DNA of 24,939 bases from RUG12461 sp045657665. GTDB lineage: Bacteria > Bacillota > Clostridia > Lachnospirales > Lachnospiraceae. Positions 1 through 8,168 of this stretch are shown here, one piece after another. The DNA is taken from assembly GCA_045657665.1 (NCBI GenBank), contig JAZOTN010000039.1, positions 1-24,939 of the forward strand, written 5' to 3'. The notes under the pieces were generated by a model that was not told where the DNA came from, did not search any database, and worked only from the letters and a program-made list of their open reading frames with translations. The translations under genes and the position numbers were made by a program. Position 1 is the stretch's first letter; each line of letters begins with the position of its first letter.

Positions 1-92
1 TAACGCCGGTTTTCCATTCAAGGGCTTGCGAAGCAAGGCTTCCTTTTTAAGCGGAGATGTAGTAAGATCAGAAGATCAAGATCTTATCATAG

Positions 93-455
93 AGCAGGGA
101 AAGTCTTTTCTGCATTTTCCGAGTACAATTTTACGCGGCCATTTTTATTCGAAATCATTTACAGTTCTTCTTTGGATATGATACCATCAAAGTGTATTAT
201 GATAATGGGCAGACGGAAGTTAATAAAATTCTATCATCAGTATTAAATGCCCTGTTAGATAATGTTGAGTTTAAGAGAGTACTGCCAAGGGATTATAGAT
301 TGTTTCAGGTGGCAGATTTCATATGTACATTGACACTTGTGAGATTGAAGATGGAGAATAGAGAAATGTCTCGATCTGAAATTTCTTTCTTTGAAAATGA
401 ACGTACACTAAAGAAACAGTATTTGAAGCATTTAGATAAAAAGGAATTGAGGTAG
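93..455 (+). pseudogene. DUF3800 protein, C-terminal remnant (5' truncated, probably also frameshifted)
   Basis: The reading frame is open from just after a TAG at 90-92 to the TAG at 453-455. It contains IKVYYDNGQ, then NVEFKRVLPRDYRLFQVADFICTL and a C-terminal FFENERTLKKQYLKHL segment. I recognise this as the C-terminal half of a DUF3800 protein, a family of unknown function often found near mobile or defence genes. The conserved N-terminal half with its acidic residues is missing. No ribosome binding site precedes the GTG at 192, the first start-like codon after the conserved region begins. Past 455 another frame continues with protein-like sequence (see findings), so a one-base indel near 440 may have cut the tail. 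The remnant is most likely a decaying gene. A short functional product cannot be excluded. Confidence 0.6.
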
Positions 456-515
456 TAAAACATAACTCTGAGGAATTTGATTTCAGTAAAGCAGAAAAGA
501 ATCCTGAAAAACCTC

Positions 516-544
516 TTGACAAATAAAACATAAACGATTAAAGT
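516..544 (+). promoter_or_regulatory. Candidate sigma-A promoter for asnB
   Basis: A perfect -35 box TTGACA at 516-521 is followed by a 17-base spacer and a moderate -10 box TAAAGT at 539-544. Transcription would start near 551, upstream of the hairpin at 562-606, which would place that hairpin inside the asnB leader. The -35 lies in the possible former coding tail of the DUF3800 remnant, so a chance match is possible. Confidence 0.45.
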
Positions 545-561
545 ACAAAACTATAAAAGAC

Positions 562-606
562 AAAGGCGTCTTGGAGATAAGCTCCGGGGCGCCTTTTCTC
601 TTTTTT
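562..606 (+). terminator. Intrinsic terminator or leader attenuator before asnB
   Basis: AAAGGCG (562-568) pairs with CGCCTTT (590-596). An inner GGAG/CTCC pairing surrounds the loop, and a T-rich run ends in TTTTTT at 601-606. It lies 15 bases before the asnB ribosome binding site and downstream of a candidate promoter. It may terminate readthrough from the left or act as a regulated attenuator of asnB. Confidence 0.7.
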
Positions 607-638
607 ACCTGAATTCGGGACAGGAGGTGCAGTCAACA

Positions 639-2291
639 ATGTGTTCCATTCTGGGATTTTGCGGAAAGGATACAAATGAAGAGACAATAACCGAGGCTCT
701 TTCGAAAACAAAATCGAGAGGACCGGATGATACGAGAATCATCAACACCGGAAACGGCTGGCTCGGCTTTAACAGGCTTTCCATCATGGGACTGACAACA
801 GAGGGCATGCAGCCCTTTGCATATGGAGAGAAAAAAACGCTTCCGGTCACCGCGGATGCCAAAGACGGCTCAGTAGCGGCAGTTCCGGAGGGGAGCGAGA
901 TCGTACTCGTCTGCAACGGAGAGATCTACGGATTCCGTCCTGTTAAGAAAGAGCTGGAGAAAAAGGGATATTCCTTCCGGAGTGATTCCGACTGCGAGAT
1001 CCTGCCGGCTCTTTACAGGGAAAAGGGAACCGAAATGTTCCGGATGCTCGACGCCGAATATGCCATGGTGATGTATGACGAAAAGGAAAACTCTTACATC
1101 GCCGCCAGAGATCCGATAGGCATACGGCCGCTCTATTACGGGACTACGACAAGCGGAACCTACGTATTCGCCTCCGAGCCGAAGAACCTCATTTCGCTGG
1201 TGGATAAAGTAAAGCCGTTCCCGCCGGGACACTATTTCAAAGACGGCACCTTCACCTGCTATCGTGATATGTCAGATGTACCGACTTATCACATGGATGA
1301 TACAGATACCGTAACGGAAAAGATCCATGATCTCCTGATCAACGGTGTCAAAAAGCGACTCGACTCCGATACTCCGGTAGGCTTTCTCCTTTCAGGCGGA
1401 CTTGATTCCTCTCTCGTCTGCGGAATCGCGGCGAAGGGATCGGAAAAGCCTCTGGAAACCTGGGCGATCGGAATGGAATCGGATGCCATTGATCTCAAAT
1501 ATGCACGGGAAGTTGTGGAATACATCCATTCGAATCATCATGAGGTGATCATTTCAGAGCAGGATGTCATTGATGCTCTGGATCCCGTGATCAAGGCTCT
1601 CGGTACCTACGATATCACAACGATCCGCGCCTCGATCGGCATGTATCTCCTCTGTAAGGCGATCCATGAAAAATCCGATCTCCGCGTGATCCTGACCGGT
1701 GAGATCTCCGATGAGATCTTCGGCTACAAATATACGGATTTCGCGCCGGATGCCGGTGCATTCCAGAAAGAAGCGGAAAAAAGGATCCGTGAGATCCATA
1801 TGTACGATGTGCTCCGGGCGGACCGATGCATCAGCGTCAACTCTCTGGAAGCGCGCGTACCGTTCGGGGACCTCGATTTCGTGGAATACTGTATGTCGAT
1901 CGATCCGGAAAAGAAGATGAACCATTACGGTAAAGGAAAATATCTTCTCCGGAAGGCTTTCGAAAAAGACGCATTCATCCCGGACAGCATCCTGTGGAGA
2001 GAAAAAGCAGCGTTTTCCGATGCTGTTGGGCATTCCCTGAAAGATGACCTGGCGGCCTTTGCGGAGAAATCCTATACCGATGAGGAATATGAAGAAAAGC
2101 GGATGCACTTTGAACATGCCAGACCGTTCACCAAGGAATCGCTTCTGTACCGTGAGATCTTTGAAAAATACTATCCCGGGCAGTCGGAAATGGTAGCGGA
2201 CTTCTGGATGCCGAACAAAAACTGGGATGGCTGCAATGTAAACGATCCGAGTGCAAGAGTGTTATCCAATTACGGAGACAGCGGAAAATAA
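639..2291 (+). CDS. asnB: Asparagine synthetase (glutamine-hydrolysing)
   Basis: The enzyme makes asparagine from aspartate, ATP and glutamine-derived ammonia in the cytoplasm. The ATG at 639 is chosen over the in-frame GTG at 627 because it puts Cys at position 2 (MCSILGFCG), which becomes the N-terminal nucleophile of class II glutamine amidotransferases. AGGAGG at 622-627 is correctly placed for it. An N-terminal amidotransferase domain (about 1-200, with CNGEIYG) is followed by the synthetase domain with the pyrophosphate loop SGGLDSS at about 252-258 and a late RVPF motif. The 550 residues match E. coli AsnB-type enzymes. The gene lies 48 bases upstream of the glutamine synthetase gene and is probably co-transcribed with it, so glutamine consumption and production would be coupled. 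Confidence 0.93.
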   Translation: MCSILGFCGKDTNEETITEALSKTKSRGPDDTRIINTGNGWLGFNRLSIMGLTTEGMQPFAYGEKKTLPVTADAKDGSVAAVPEGSEIVLVCNGEIYGFRPVKKELEKKGYSFRSDSDCEILPALYREKGTEMFRMLDAEYAMVMYDEKENSYIAARDPIGIRPLYYGTTTSGTYVFASEPKNLISLVDKVKPFPPGHYFKDGTFTCYRDMSDVPTYHMDDTDTVTEKIHDLLINGVKKRLDSDTPVGFLLSGGLDSSLVCGIAAKGSEKPLETWAIGMESDAIDLKYAREVVEYIHSNHHEVIISEQDVIDALDPVIKALGTYDITTIRASIGMYLLCKAIHEKSDLRVILTGEISDEIFGYKYTDFAPDAGAFQKEAEKRIREIHMYDVLRADRCISVNSLEARVPFGDLDFVEYCMSIDPEKKMNHYGKGKYLLRKAFEKDAFIPDSILWREKAAFSDAVGHSLKDDLAAFAEKSYTDEEYEEKRMHFEHARPFTKESLLYREIFEKYYPGQSEMVADFWMPNKNWDGCNVNDPSARVLSNYGDSGK

Positions 2292-2339
2292 ACGGCCGAC
2301 ATACGGTCGCTGAGTACTCATAACAAAGGAGGAAAACCC

Positions 2340-4439
2340 ATGGAAACAAAAACAGTACCGGAGTATTTCGGAAGCCAGGTGTTTAACGACAAGGTAATGA
2401 AGGAAAGACTCCCAAAGGATGTCTACAAAGCCCTTCATAAGACGATTGACGAAGGACTGCATTTGCAGATGGATCTTGCAAATGTTCTCGCTGAAGCCAT
2501 GAAAAATTGGGCGGTGGAAAAAGGTGCGACGCATTTCACTCACTGGTTCCAGCCCATGACCGGAGTAACCGCGGAAAAGCATGACGGGTTCATTTCTCCG
2601 GAACCGGACGGCGGCGTGATCATGGAGTTTTCCGGAAAAGAGCTCGTGAAGGGCGAGCCGGACGCATCCAGCTTCCCCTCCGGCGGACTTCGCGCCACAT
2701 TTGAAGCAAGAGGCTATACGGACTGGGATCCGACATCCTACGCCTTTATCAAGGATGATACGCTCTGCATACCGACCGCGTTCTGCTCCTACAGCGGCGA
2801 AGCACTTGATAAGAAAACTCCTCTTCTTCGCTCGATGCAGGCGCTGGACAAGCAGGCAATGAGGATCTTAAAGCTCTTCGGCAATACTGATGCAAGGCGA
2901 GTTATCACGACTGTCGGACCGGAGCAGGAATACTTCCTGATCGATATGGAAATGTATAAGAAGAGACCGGATCTGATCTATACCGGACGGACACTGTTCG
3001 GTTCAAGGCCTCCCAAGGGACAGGAGCTCGACGATCATTACTTCGGGCAGATTAAACCGAGAATCAAGGCGTTTATGGCGGATCTCGACAAGGAACTCTG
3101 GAAGCTCGGAATCTATGCCAAGACCGAGCATAATGAGGTCGCACCCGCACAGCATGAGCTCGCACCGGTATTTTCCACAACGAATATCGCGACAGACCAT
3201 AACCAGCTTACGATGGAGCTAATGAAGACGGTTGCAAACCGCCACGGAATGGCTTGCCTTCTGCATGAAAAACCGTTTGCGGGTGTCAACGGCTCCGGAA
3301 AGCATAACAACTGGTCCATTTCGACAGACACCGGAGTAAACCTTCTTGAGCCGGGCGCAACACCGTCACAGAACGCGCAGTTCCTGCTGTTCCTGGTGGC
3401 GGTCATCAAAGCGGTGGATGAATATCAGGGACTGCTCCGTATGTCGGTTGCCAGCGCCGGGAATGATCACAGGCTCGGTGCGAACGAGGCACCACCGGCA
3501 ATCATGTCCGTTTTTGTCGGTGAGGAGCTGGAAGAGGTCTTGAAGTCAATTGAGAACGGCACCGACTATCATGATGAAAAGAAAAGCATGATGAACATCG
3601 GCGCAGCCGTACTGCCGCATATTCCGAAGGATAAGACCGATCGGAACCGTACTTCTCCTTTTGCTTTTACCGGGAATAAATTCGAGTTCCGCAGCGTCGG
3701 TTCGGAGGATTCGATCGCAGGGTGTAATATCGTATTGAATACGATCGTTGCGGATGTACTTTCCGGATTTGCAGAAACACTGGAGCAGGCAAAGGATTTC
3801 GATGAGGCTCTTTCAAAGCTGATCCGTGAAGAAATCATCGCCCATAAGAGAATCTTATTTAACGGTAACGGATACGGTGAGGACTGGATCAAAGAAGCCG
3901 AAAAACGCGGACTCTTGAATCTCCGCTCTACTCCGGAAGCTCTGGAACAGTTTTCCGTTCAAAAGAACCGGGAGGTCTTTATCCGGCAGGGCGTTTACAC
4001 GGAAACGGAAATTACCGCACGTCAGGAGATCCTTTACGAAACCTATTATAAAACCATCAATATAGAGGCACAGACACTGTCCATGATGGCAAGACGTAAT
4101 ATCCTCGGTGCAGCCTTCCGCTACCAGAAGGAGCTTGCGGATACGATTATATCAAAGAAGCAGGCAGGAGGAACAGTCTCCACAGTTCCTGAAGAAACGC
4201 GTCTTTCAGCAATGGCAGAGTTTACCGCGAAGCTGACAGAAGGACTCGAGGAACTCTCAAAGGATATGGAAAAAGAGGATGAGATCAGTGACGCAAAGAC
4301 ACTCGCTTTTTACCATAAGGATACCATTGCTCCTGCAATGCACCGTGTACGGGAAGCCGTGGATGAAATGGAACGGATCGTGCCGCTTGACATTTGGCCC
4401 TATCCGACCTATGGGCAGATCCTTTACTCGGTAAGATAG
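2340..4439 (+). CDS. glnN: Glutamine synthetase, class III
   Basis: The enzyme condenses ammonia and glutamate to glutamine with ATP. Class III enzymes are about 700 residues (699 here), much longer than GlnA (about 450), and form dodecamers in Bacteroides, Butyrivibrio and some cyanobacteria. Family signatures are visible in order: HWFQPMTG near 60, GPEQEYFLID near 193, NEVAPAQHELAP near 265, NGSGKHNNWS near 317 and FTGNKFEFRSVGS near 443. The start ATG at 2340 has AAAGGAGG at 2325-2332. The neighbours are asnB upstream and the ammonium transporter downstream, so this is a nitrogen assimilation block. A terminator-like hairpin follows 38 bases after the stop and may separate it from amt. Confidence 0.95.
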   Translation: METKTVPEYFGSQVFNDKVMKERLPKDVYKALHKTIDEGLHLQMDLANVLAEAMKNWAVEKGATHFTHWFQPMTGVTAEKHDGFISPEPDGGVIMEFSGKELVKGEPDASSFPSGGLRATFEARGYTDWDPTSYAFIKDDTLCIPTAFCSYSGEALDKKTPLLRSMQALDKQAMRILKLFGNTDARRVITTVGPEQEYFLIDMEMYKKRPDLIYTGRTLFGSRPPKGQELDDHYFGQIKPRIKAFMADLDKELWKLGIYAKTEHNEVAPAQHELAPVFSTTNIATDHNQLTMELMKTVANRHGMACLLHEKPFAGVNGSGKHNNWSISTDTGVNLLEPGATPSQNAQFLLFLVAVIKAVDEYQGLLRMSVASAGNDHRLGANEAPPAIMSVFVGEELEEVLKSIENGTDYHDEKKSMMNIGAAVLPHIPKDKTDRNRTSPFAFTGNKFEFRSVGSEDSIAGCNIVLNTIVADVLSGFAETLEQAKDFDEALSKLIREEIIAHKRILFNGNGYGEDWIKEAEKRGLLNLRSTPEALEQFSVQKNREVFIRQGVYTETEITARQEILYETYYKTINIEAQTLSMMARRNILGAAFRYQKELADTIISKKQAGGTVSTVPEETRLSAMAEFTAKLTEGLEELSKDMEKEDEISDAKTLAFYHKDTIAPAMHRVREAVDEMERIVPLDIWPYPTYGQILYSVR

Positions 4440-4477
4440 AGGTCAAATAATTAAATTTATATTATATTTTTAAAACC

Positions 4478-4515
4478 AAAGGCGGTTTTCCCACAAGGGA
4501 GAGCTGCCTTTTTTT
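4478..4515 (+). terminator. Intrinsic terminator/attenuator abutting the amt RBS
   Basis: AAAGGC (4478-4483) pairs with GCCTTT (4506-4511). An inner TTCCC/GGGAG stem closes on ACAA, and a seven-T run follows. The T run ends directly at AAGGAGG (4516-4522), the ribosome binding site of the ammonium transporter. It can terminate the glnN transcript or act as a leader switch for the transporter. Confidence 0.75.
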
Positions 4516-4529
4516 AAGGAGGTAAAGTT

Positions 4530-6299
4530 ATGACAGAGGAGATTATGAAAGCAATGGACGGACAGGTATTTGCAGTATGGTTCCTGATCGGTGCCGCGCT
4601 CGTGTTCTGGATGCAGGCAGGATTTGCCATGTGCGAATCCGGCTTTACGAGAGCAAAGAACGCAGGCAACATCATCATGAAGAACCTGATGGATTTTTGT
4701 ATCGGAACAGTCATGTGGTTTTTGATCGGTTCATCACTGATGCTCGGAGAAAACGTTTTGCACGGGTTCGCAGGTGGTTTCAGCTTTGACGTTTTTTCCG
4801 ATTACGGTCACTTTGACTATTCGGCCTTCGTATTTAACCTGGTGTTCTGTGCAACGACGGCAACTATTGTTTCCGGCGCCATGGCAGAGCGGACAAAGTT
4901 TTCCAGCTACTGCATCTATTCCGCAGTGATTTCCGCCATCATCTATCCGATCGAGGCTCACTGGACCTGGGGCGGCGGCTTCCTCGCACAGTGGGGCTTC
5001 CATGATTACGCAGGTTCCAACTGCATCCATATGGTCGGCGGTATCTGCGCCCTGATCGGTGCATGGATGTTAGGACCGAGGATCGGTAAATATGAAAAAG
5101 ACAAACACGGCAAAGTAAAGAAAGTCAATGCATTCCCGGGACACAACCTGGTCATCGCGGCACTCGGTGTATTCATTCTCTGGCTTGGATGGTACGGCTT
5201 CAACGGGGCTGCAGCAACGGATGTTCCAACCCTCGGTTCTGTTTTCCTGACCACAACGGTGGCACCTGCCGTAGCAACTGTTGTATGTTTGATCTTCACT
5301 TGGGCGAAATACGGGAAACCCGATGTATCCATGTGTCTCAACGCATCCCTTGCCGGACTTGTTGCGATTACGGCTCCCTGTGATGTAACGGACTGCGTAG
5401 GTGCGGCCATTATCGGAGGTGTATCCGGAATCCTGGTCGTCTTCGGCGTATGGCTGAATGATTACATTACTCATGTGGATGATCCTGTCGGTGCAGTGGC
5501 AGTACATATGATCAACGGAATCTGGGGTACGATCGCAGTCGGTCTTTTCGCAACCGAAACAGCTCCCGGATTTGCAGTTGCCGGTATTCAGGAGGGAGTC
5601 TTCTACGGCGGAGGATTCACCCAGCTTATCAAGCAGCTTGGAGGAATCGGTGTTACCGCCCTCTGGACGGTCGTTACGATCACGATCACTTTCTTCATCA
5701 TCAAGAAGACCGTCGGCCTCCGCGTTTCCGAGGAGGAAGAGATCATCGGTCTCGATGCAACGGAGCACGGTCTGTCATCTGCGTATGCCGGCTTCTCCAT
5801 TATGGATATGAGCAATACCATGAATGTAAATGAAAACACGGATCTCGGCGTGGATGATTATGATAAGGCAAGCGAAGCGATGAAGAACGCTTCCGTCCCG
5901 GTGGAGAACAATGTCGTTGCCATGAAGGGAACCAGTCTCGACACAGGCATCAACAAGGTTGTTATCATTACAAAGCTCTCACAGTATGACAAGATCAAGA
6001 GAGCACTGAACGACCTCGGTGTCACGGGTATCACGGTAACACAGGTAACCGGCTGCGGTATCCAGAAGGGTGCCGGCCAGATGTACCGTGGTGTTGAGAT
6101 GGATATGACCCTTCTTCCAAAGATCAAACTGGAAGTGGTCGTCAGCAGCATCCCCGTGGACAAGGTCATCGAGACCGCAAAGAAAACGCTCTACACCGGA
6201 AAGATCGGCGATGGAAAGATCTTTGTCTATCCTGTCAGTAAGGTGGTCAAGATCCGTACCGGTGAAACGGATTTCGCCGCTCTTGCGGATGTGGAATAA
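4530..6299 (+). CDS. amt: Ammonium transporter fused to a C-terminal PII signalling domain
   Basis: Residues 1 to about 410 are an Amt/MEP/Rh channel with about 11 membrane segments. Typical stretches are AGFAMCESGFTRAKNAGN near 30 and SGAMAERTKF near 110, plus the conserved GGxxALIGAW-type segment after the HMVGG motif near 170. After a roughly 60-residue polar linker, residues about 475-585 form a complete PII (GlnB/GlnK) domain. It has a T-loop with GQMYRG (Tyr 519 matches the uridylylated Tyr51 of E. coli PII), a B-loop TGKIGDGKIFV and a C-loop KIRTGETD. Ordinarily GlnK is a separate trimer that blocks AmtB when nitrogen is plentiful; here each subunit carries its own regulator. The start has AAGGAGG seven bases upstream. 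Placement after glnN supports a role in ammonium uptake. Confidence 0.95.
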   Translation: MTEEIMKAMDGQVFAVWFLIGAALVFWMQAGFAMCESGFTRAKNAGNIIMKNLMDFCIGTVMWFLIGSSLMLGENVLHGFAGGFSFDVFSDYGHFDYSAFVFNLVFCATTATIVSGAMAERTKFSSYCIYSAVISAIIYPIEAHWTWGGGFLAQWGFHDYAGSNCIHMVGGICALIGAWMLGPRIGKYEKDKHGKVKKVNAFPGHNLVIAALGVFILWLGWYGFNGAAATDVPTLGSVFLTTTVAPAVATVVCLIFTWAKYGKPDVSMCLNASLAGLVAITAPCDVTDCVGAAIIGGVSGILVVFGVWLNDYITHVDDPVGAVAVHMINGIWGTIAVGLFATETAPGFAVAGIQEGVFYGGGFTQLIKQLGGIGVTALWTVVTITITFFIIKKTVGLRVSEEEEIIGLDATEHGLSSAYAGFSIMDMSNTMNVNENTDLGVDDYDKASEAMKNASVPVENNVVAMKGTSLDTGINKVVIITKLSQYDKIKRALNDLGVTGITVTQVTGCGIQKGAGQMYRGVEMDMTLLPKIKLEVVVSSIPVDKVIETAKKTLYTGKIGDGKIFVYPVSKVVKIRTGETDFAALADVE

Positions 6300-6314
6300 A
6301 CTCCAAGAAAATGG

Positions 6315-6343
6315 AAAAGGGACTGCCGCGTGCAGTCCCTTTT
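6315..6343. terminator. Bidirectional intrinsic terminator
   Basis: A perfect 12-bp stem joins AAAAGGGACTGC (6315-6326) to GCAGTCCCTTTT (6332-6343) with a CGCGT loop. T-rich sequence follows on both strands. It sits between the convergent amt gene and the cyclic-nucleotide-binding-like gene and can end both transcripts. Confidence 0.85.
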
Positions 6344-6386
6344 CTATTTCGTTTATGATAGTCTTTTTCTTTAAATGTCCTTAGCT

Positions 6387-7310
6387 TTATTCATCAAACG
6401 AATGATCTTCCGTGTACTCACTGATCTTTCTGCAGGTATCCAGATAATCACTGGTCAGCGTACGGATACGATTGGAAAGGTGCCGCATCATCAGAAGCAC
6501 GGTAGAAGGTGATTTTTTGAACAATTCGTCCAAATCCTCTTCGCCGATAGCATCCAGCCTCGTGTTCTCATCCATGGAAACCGCCGTGGTGCTGCGGGGA
6601 ACTCTTGCAAGCATACCGATCTCCCCGAAAAAATCTCCTGCAGCAAGTCTTGTCAGACGTTTTTGTCGTTCCGTACCGTAATCCGTGTAAATCCCAACAG
6701 AGCCGGATACCACATAATAGATATAGGATCCGCCCTCGCCCTGACGGAAAATGATCTCCCCGTTCTTTAAGGTCAGCTCTCTCACGCTTTCATCGGAAAG
6801 CTCTCTTGTACGCTCACGGCGTTTCTCCGCGCTCTCCTTTGACAGAGCCTCCTCATAAGGATTCTTTTTTGCAAAGCGCTTCAGTTTTTTGATCTTTGCT
6901 TTGAAAGAGGATTCCTTTTTCTCTTCGGCTCCCTGCTCCAGAGAATGAAGAATGTCGGCAGCATCGTCATAGTCCTTCGTCAGCTCCACAAGGCGCTCTC
7001 CCATTTTCAGCATGATCTCCTTGACCCGGGAGGGATCCTCCTTGAAGTAGGCGCTGAGTTCTTCACTCACGATCTCGCGGCATGTAAGGCCGTTCTCTCC
7101 CGCAACCACGGTTGCAGATCTCGGCCATGCTTCCAGGATTGCCATCTCTCCGAAATTCGATCCCGCCGTCAGCTCCGTCAGCTTTTTCTCCTGCTCCTCC
7201 CCGTAGGAAGCATAGACAAGTGCACTTCCCTCAAGGATATGATACATTGAATGGCCGAGTGACATTTCCTTAAAAACAACTTCGCCTTTTTCGAATGTTC
7301 TGACTGACAT
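6387..7310 (-). CDS. Tandem cyclic-nucleotide-binding-like domain protein
   Basis: Two Crp/CAP-type effector domains are joined by a charged helical linker (about 126-172, rich in K and E). The first (about 4-110) has the phosphate-binding-cassette-like FGEMAILEAWPRSATV with Gly54, Glu55 and Arg64. The second (about 176-290) has FGEIGMLARVPRSTT with Gly229, Glu230 and Arg239. Retention of the Glu and Arg that contact cyclic nucleotide in Crp-like proteins makes nucleotide binding plausible. No helix-turn-helix, kinase or channel output domain is visible, so it may act through a partner. There is no signal peptide. AAGGAGGAG precedes the start at 7310. It is the last gene of the ECF sigma operon, 15 bases after the preceding stop. 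The ligand is unknown. Confidence 0.8.
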   Translation of the reverse strand: MSVRTFEKGEVVFKEMSLGHSMYHILEGSALVYASYGEEQEKKLTELTAGSNFGEMAILEAWPRSATVVAGENGLTCREIVSEELSAYFKEDPSRVKEIMLKMGERLVELTKDYDDAADILHSLEQGAEEKKESSFKAKIKKLKRFAKKNPYEEALSKESAEKRRERTRELSDESVRELTLKNGEIIFRQGEGGSYIYYVVSGSVGIYTDYGTERQKRLTRLAAGDFFGEIGMLARVPRSTTAVSMDENTRLDAIGEEDLDELFKKSPSTVLLMMRHLSNRIRTLTSDYLDTCRKISEYTEDHSFDE

Positions 7311-7325
7311 GAGTTGCTCCTCCTT

Positions 7326-7676
7326 TTATTTATACTCGGGATAGTTTTTGGGATATTCTTCAATTTCCAGTGCGTACCGTACTTCCTTCTCCAGGAGTTC
7401 CTCCGAAAGATCCGCGGGAAAAGCCGCAATCTCTTCCATGATACCAGCATCGGCATATTTCGGATCTTCGATCGCACTGATCAGGATATAATCGCGTCCG
7501 TCCATGTCTCCCTGATCCATTCGGAAATATCCGTCCCGATACCGGTATGTTGCCCGATTGTGCAGTATCTCCTGACTCTTTGTCGAAACAGGTTCTGCCC
7601 CGTACTTTACGAGCATCTTCTCCACATAGGAAAGCTGCTTTTCAAGAGCTCCCTCTTCCATCCTGTTCTCACTCAT
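7326..7676 (-). CDS. Hypothetical protein, 116 residues
   Basis: I do not recognise this family. The protein is acidic, with no membrane segment or signal peptide. The N-terminal helix (LEKQLSYVEKMLVKYG) precedes a YRYRDGYFRMDQ segment that looks like beta strands, and the C-terminus is rich in Glu and Tyr and ends EEYPKNYPEYK. Its start overlaps the end of the upstream HAD-like gene by eight bases, and a GGAGGAGG inside that gene serves as its RBS, which supports real translation within the operon. Confidence 0.7.
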   Translation of the reverse strand: MSENRMEEGALEKQLSYVEKMLVKYGAEPVSTKSQEILHNRATYRYRDGYFRMDQGDMDGRDYILISAIEDPKYADAGIMEEIAAFPADLSEELLEKEVRYALEIEEYPKNYPEYK

Positions 7677-8154
7677 TGTTTTTGCCCTCCTCCAGGTTCC
7701 GGATTCTCTTCGCTTCCGCCATCAGCTTCTCTGCCCACTCAGGATCCGGCTCATACACCTTCCAGGTATGAAACCCGTAAATCTTTCCGTTCTCGTGGAT
7801 CGCATCCTCATCATCCACATGGAGGGAAATGCGGTAGAAATTGGGCATCTTTTGGGGCAGAGGTCTGTCCTGGTTTCTCTGCACCTCCTTGAGGTGCCTG
7901 TCACCGTTCACGATCTGATCGAATTTCACGCCATAGTGGCGGAACAGGTTCCGGATATAAATCTCCGCACGGAAAGATGACGTATACACCCATACCTCAA
8001 AACCCTCTGCCTGAAGGTCATGGATCAGCTTCACGGTTCCTTTCCTGAGACGTTCCGGAAAAAGACGATTGAGCGGAAAACGAAGCGGCGGCTCCGTCTC
8101 ATAATCATCCGGCGAAACAAACAGCACCTCGTCCAGATCAAACGATATTTTCAC
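7669..8154 (-). CDS. HAD superfamily hydrolase-like protein
   Basis: The protein is a 161-residue HAD-fold candidate. Motif I is FDLDEVLF with the two aspartates at 6 and 8, motif II is the VYTSS Ser/Thr segment near 57, and motif IV is the acidic HVDDED near 112. Most members are phosphatases or phosphotransferases; no specific substrate can be inferred. There is no large cap domain, so this resembles the short C0-type members that act on macromolecular or phosphoprotein substrates. It lies 14 bases downstream of the ECF sigma gene and overlaps the next gene by eight bases, which suggests co-expression and possibly a role in the sigma factor response. Confidence 0.75.
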   Translation of the reverse strand: MKISFDLDEVLFVSPDDYETEPPLRFPLNRLFPERLRKGTVKLIHDLQAEGFEVWVYTSSFRAEIYIRNLFRHYGVKFDQIVNGDRHLKEVQRNQDRPLPQKMPNFYRISLHVDDEDAIHENGKIYGFHTWKVYEPDPEWAEKLMAEAKRIRNLEEGKNNE

Positions 8155-8168
8155 CCTTTACCACTCCT

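Noticed and set aside
5070..5768. Minus-strand 232-codon frame within amt
   Set aside because: Antisense to a clear Amt domain, with no start signal and composition rich in Asp/Cys/Arg unlike a folded protein.
6387..7310. Tandem CNB protein as part of a family 2B encapsulin system
   Set aside because: Family 2B carries the CNB domain inside the shell protein. The shell here has no insertion and the CNB gene is in a different operon 6 kb beyond the sulfur operon.
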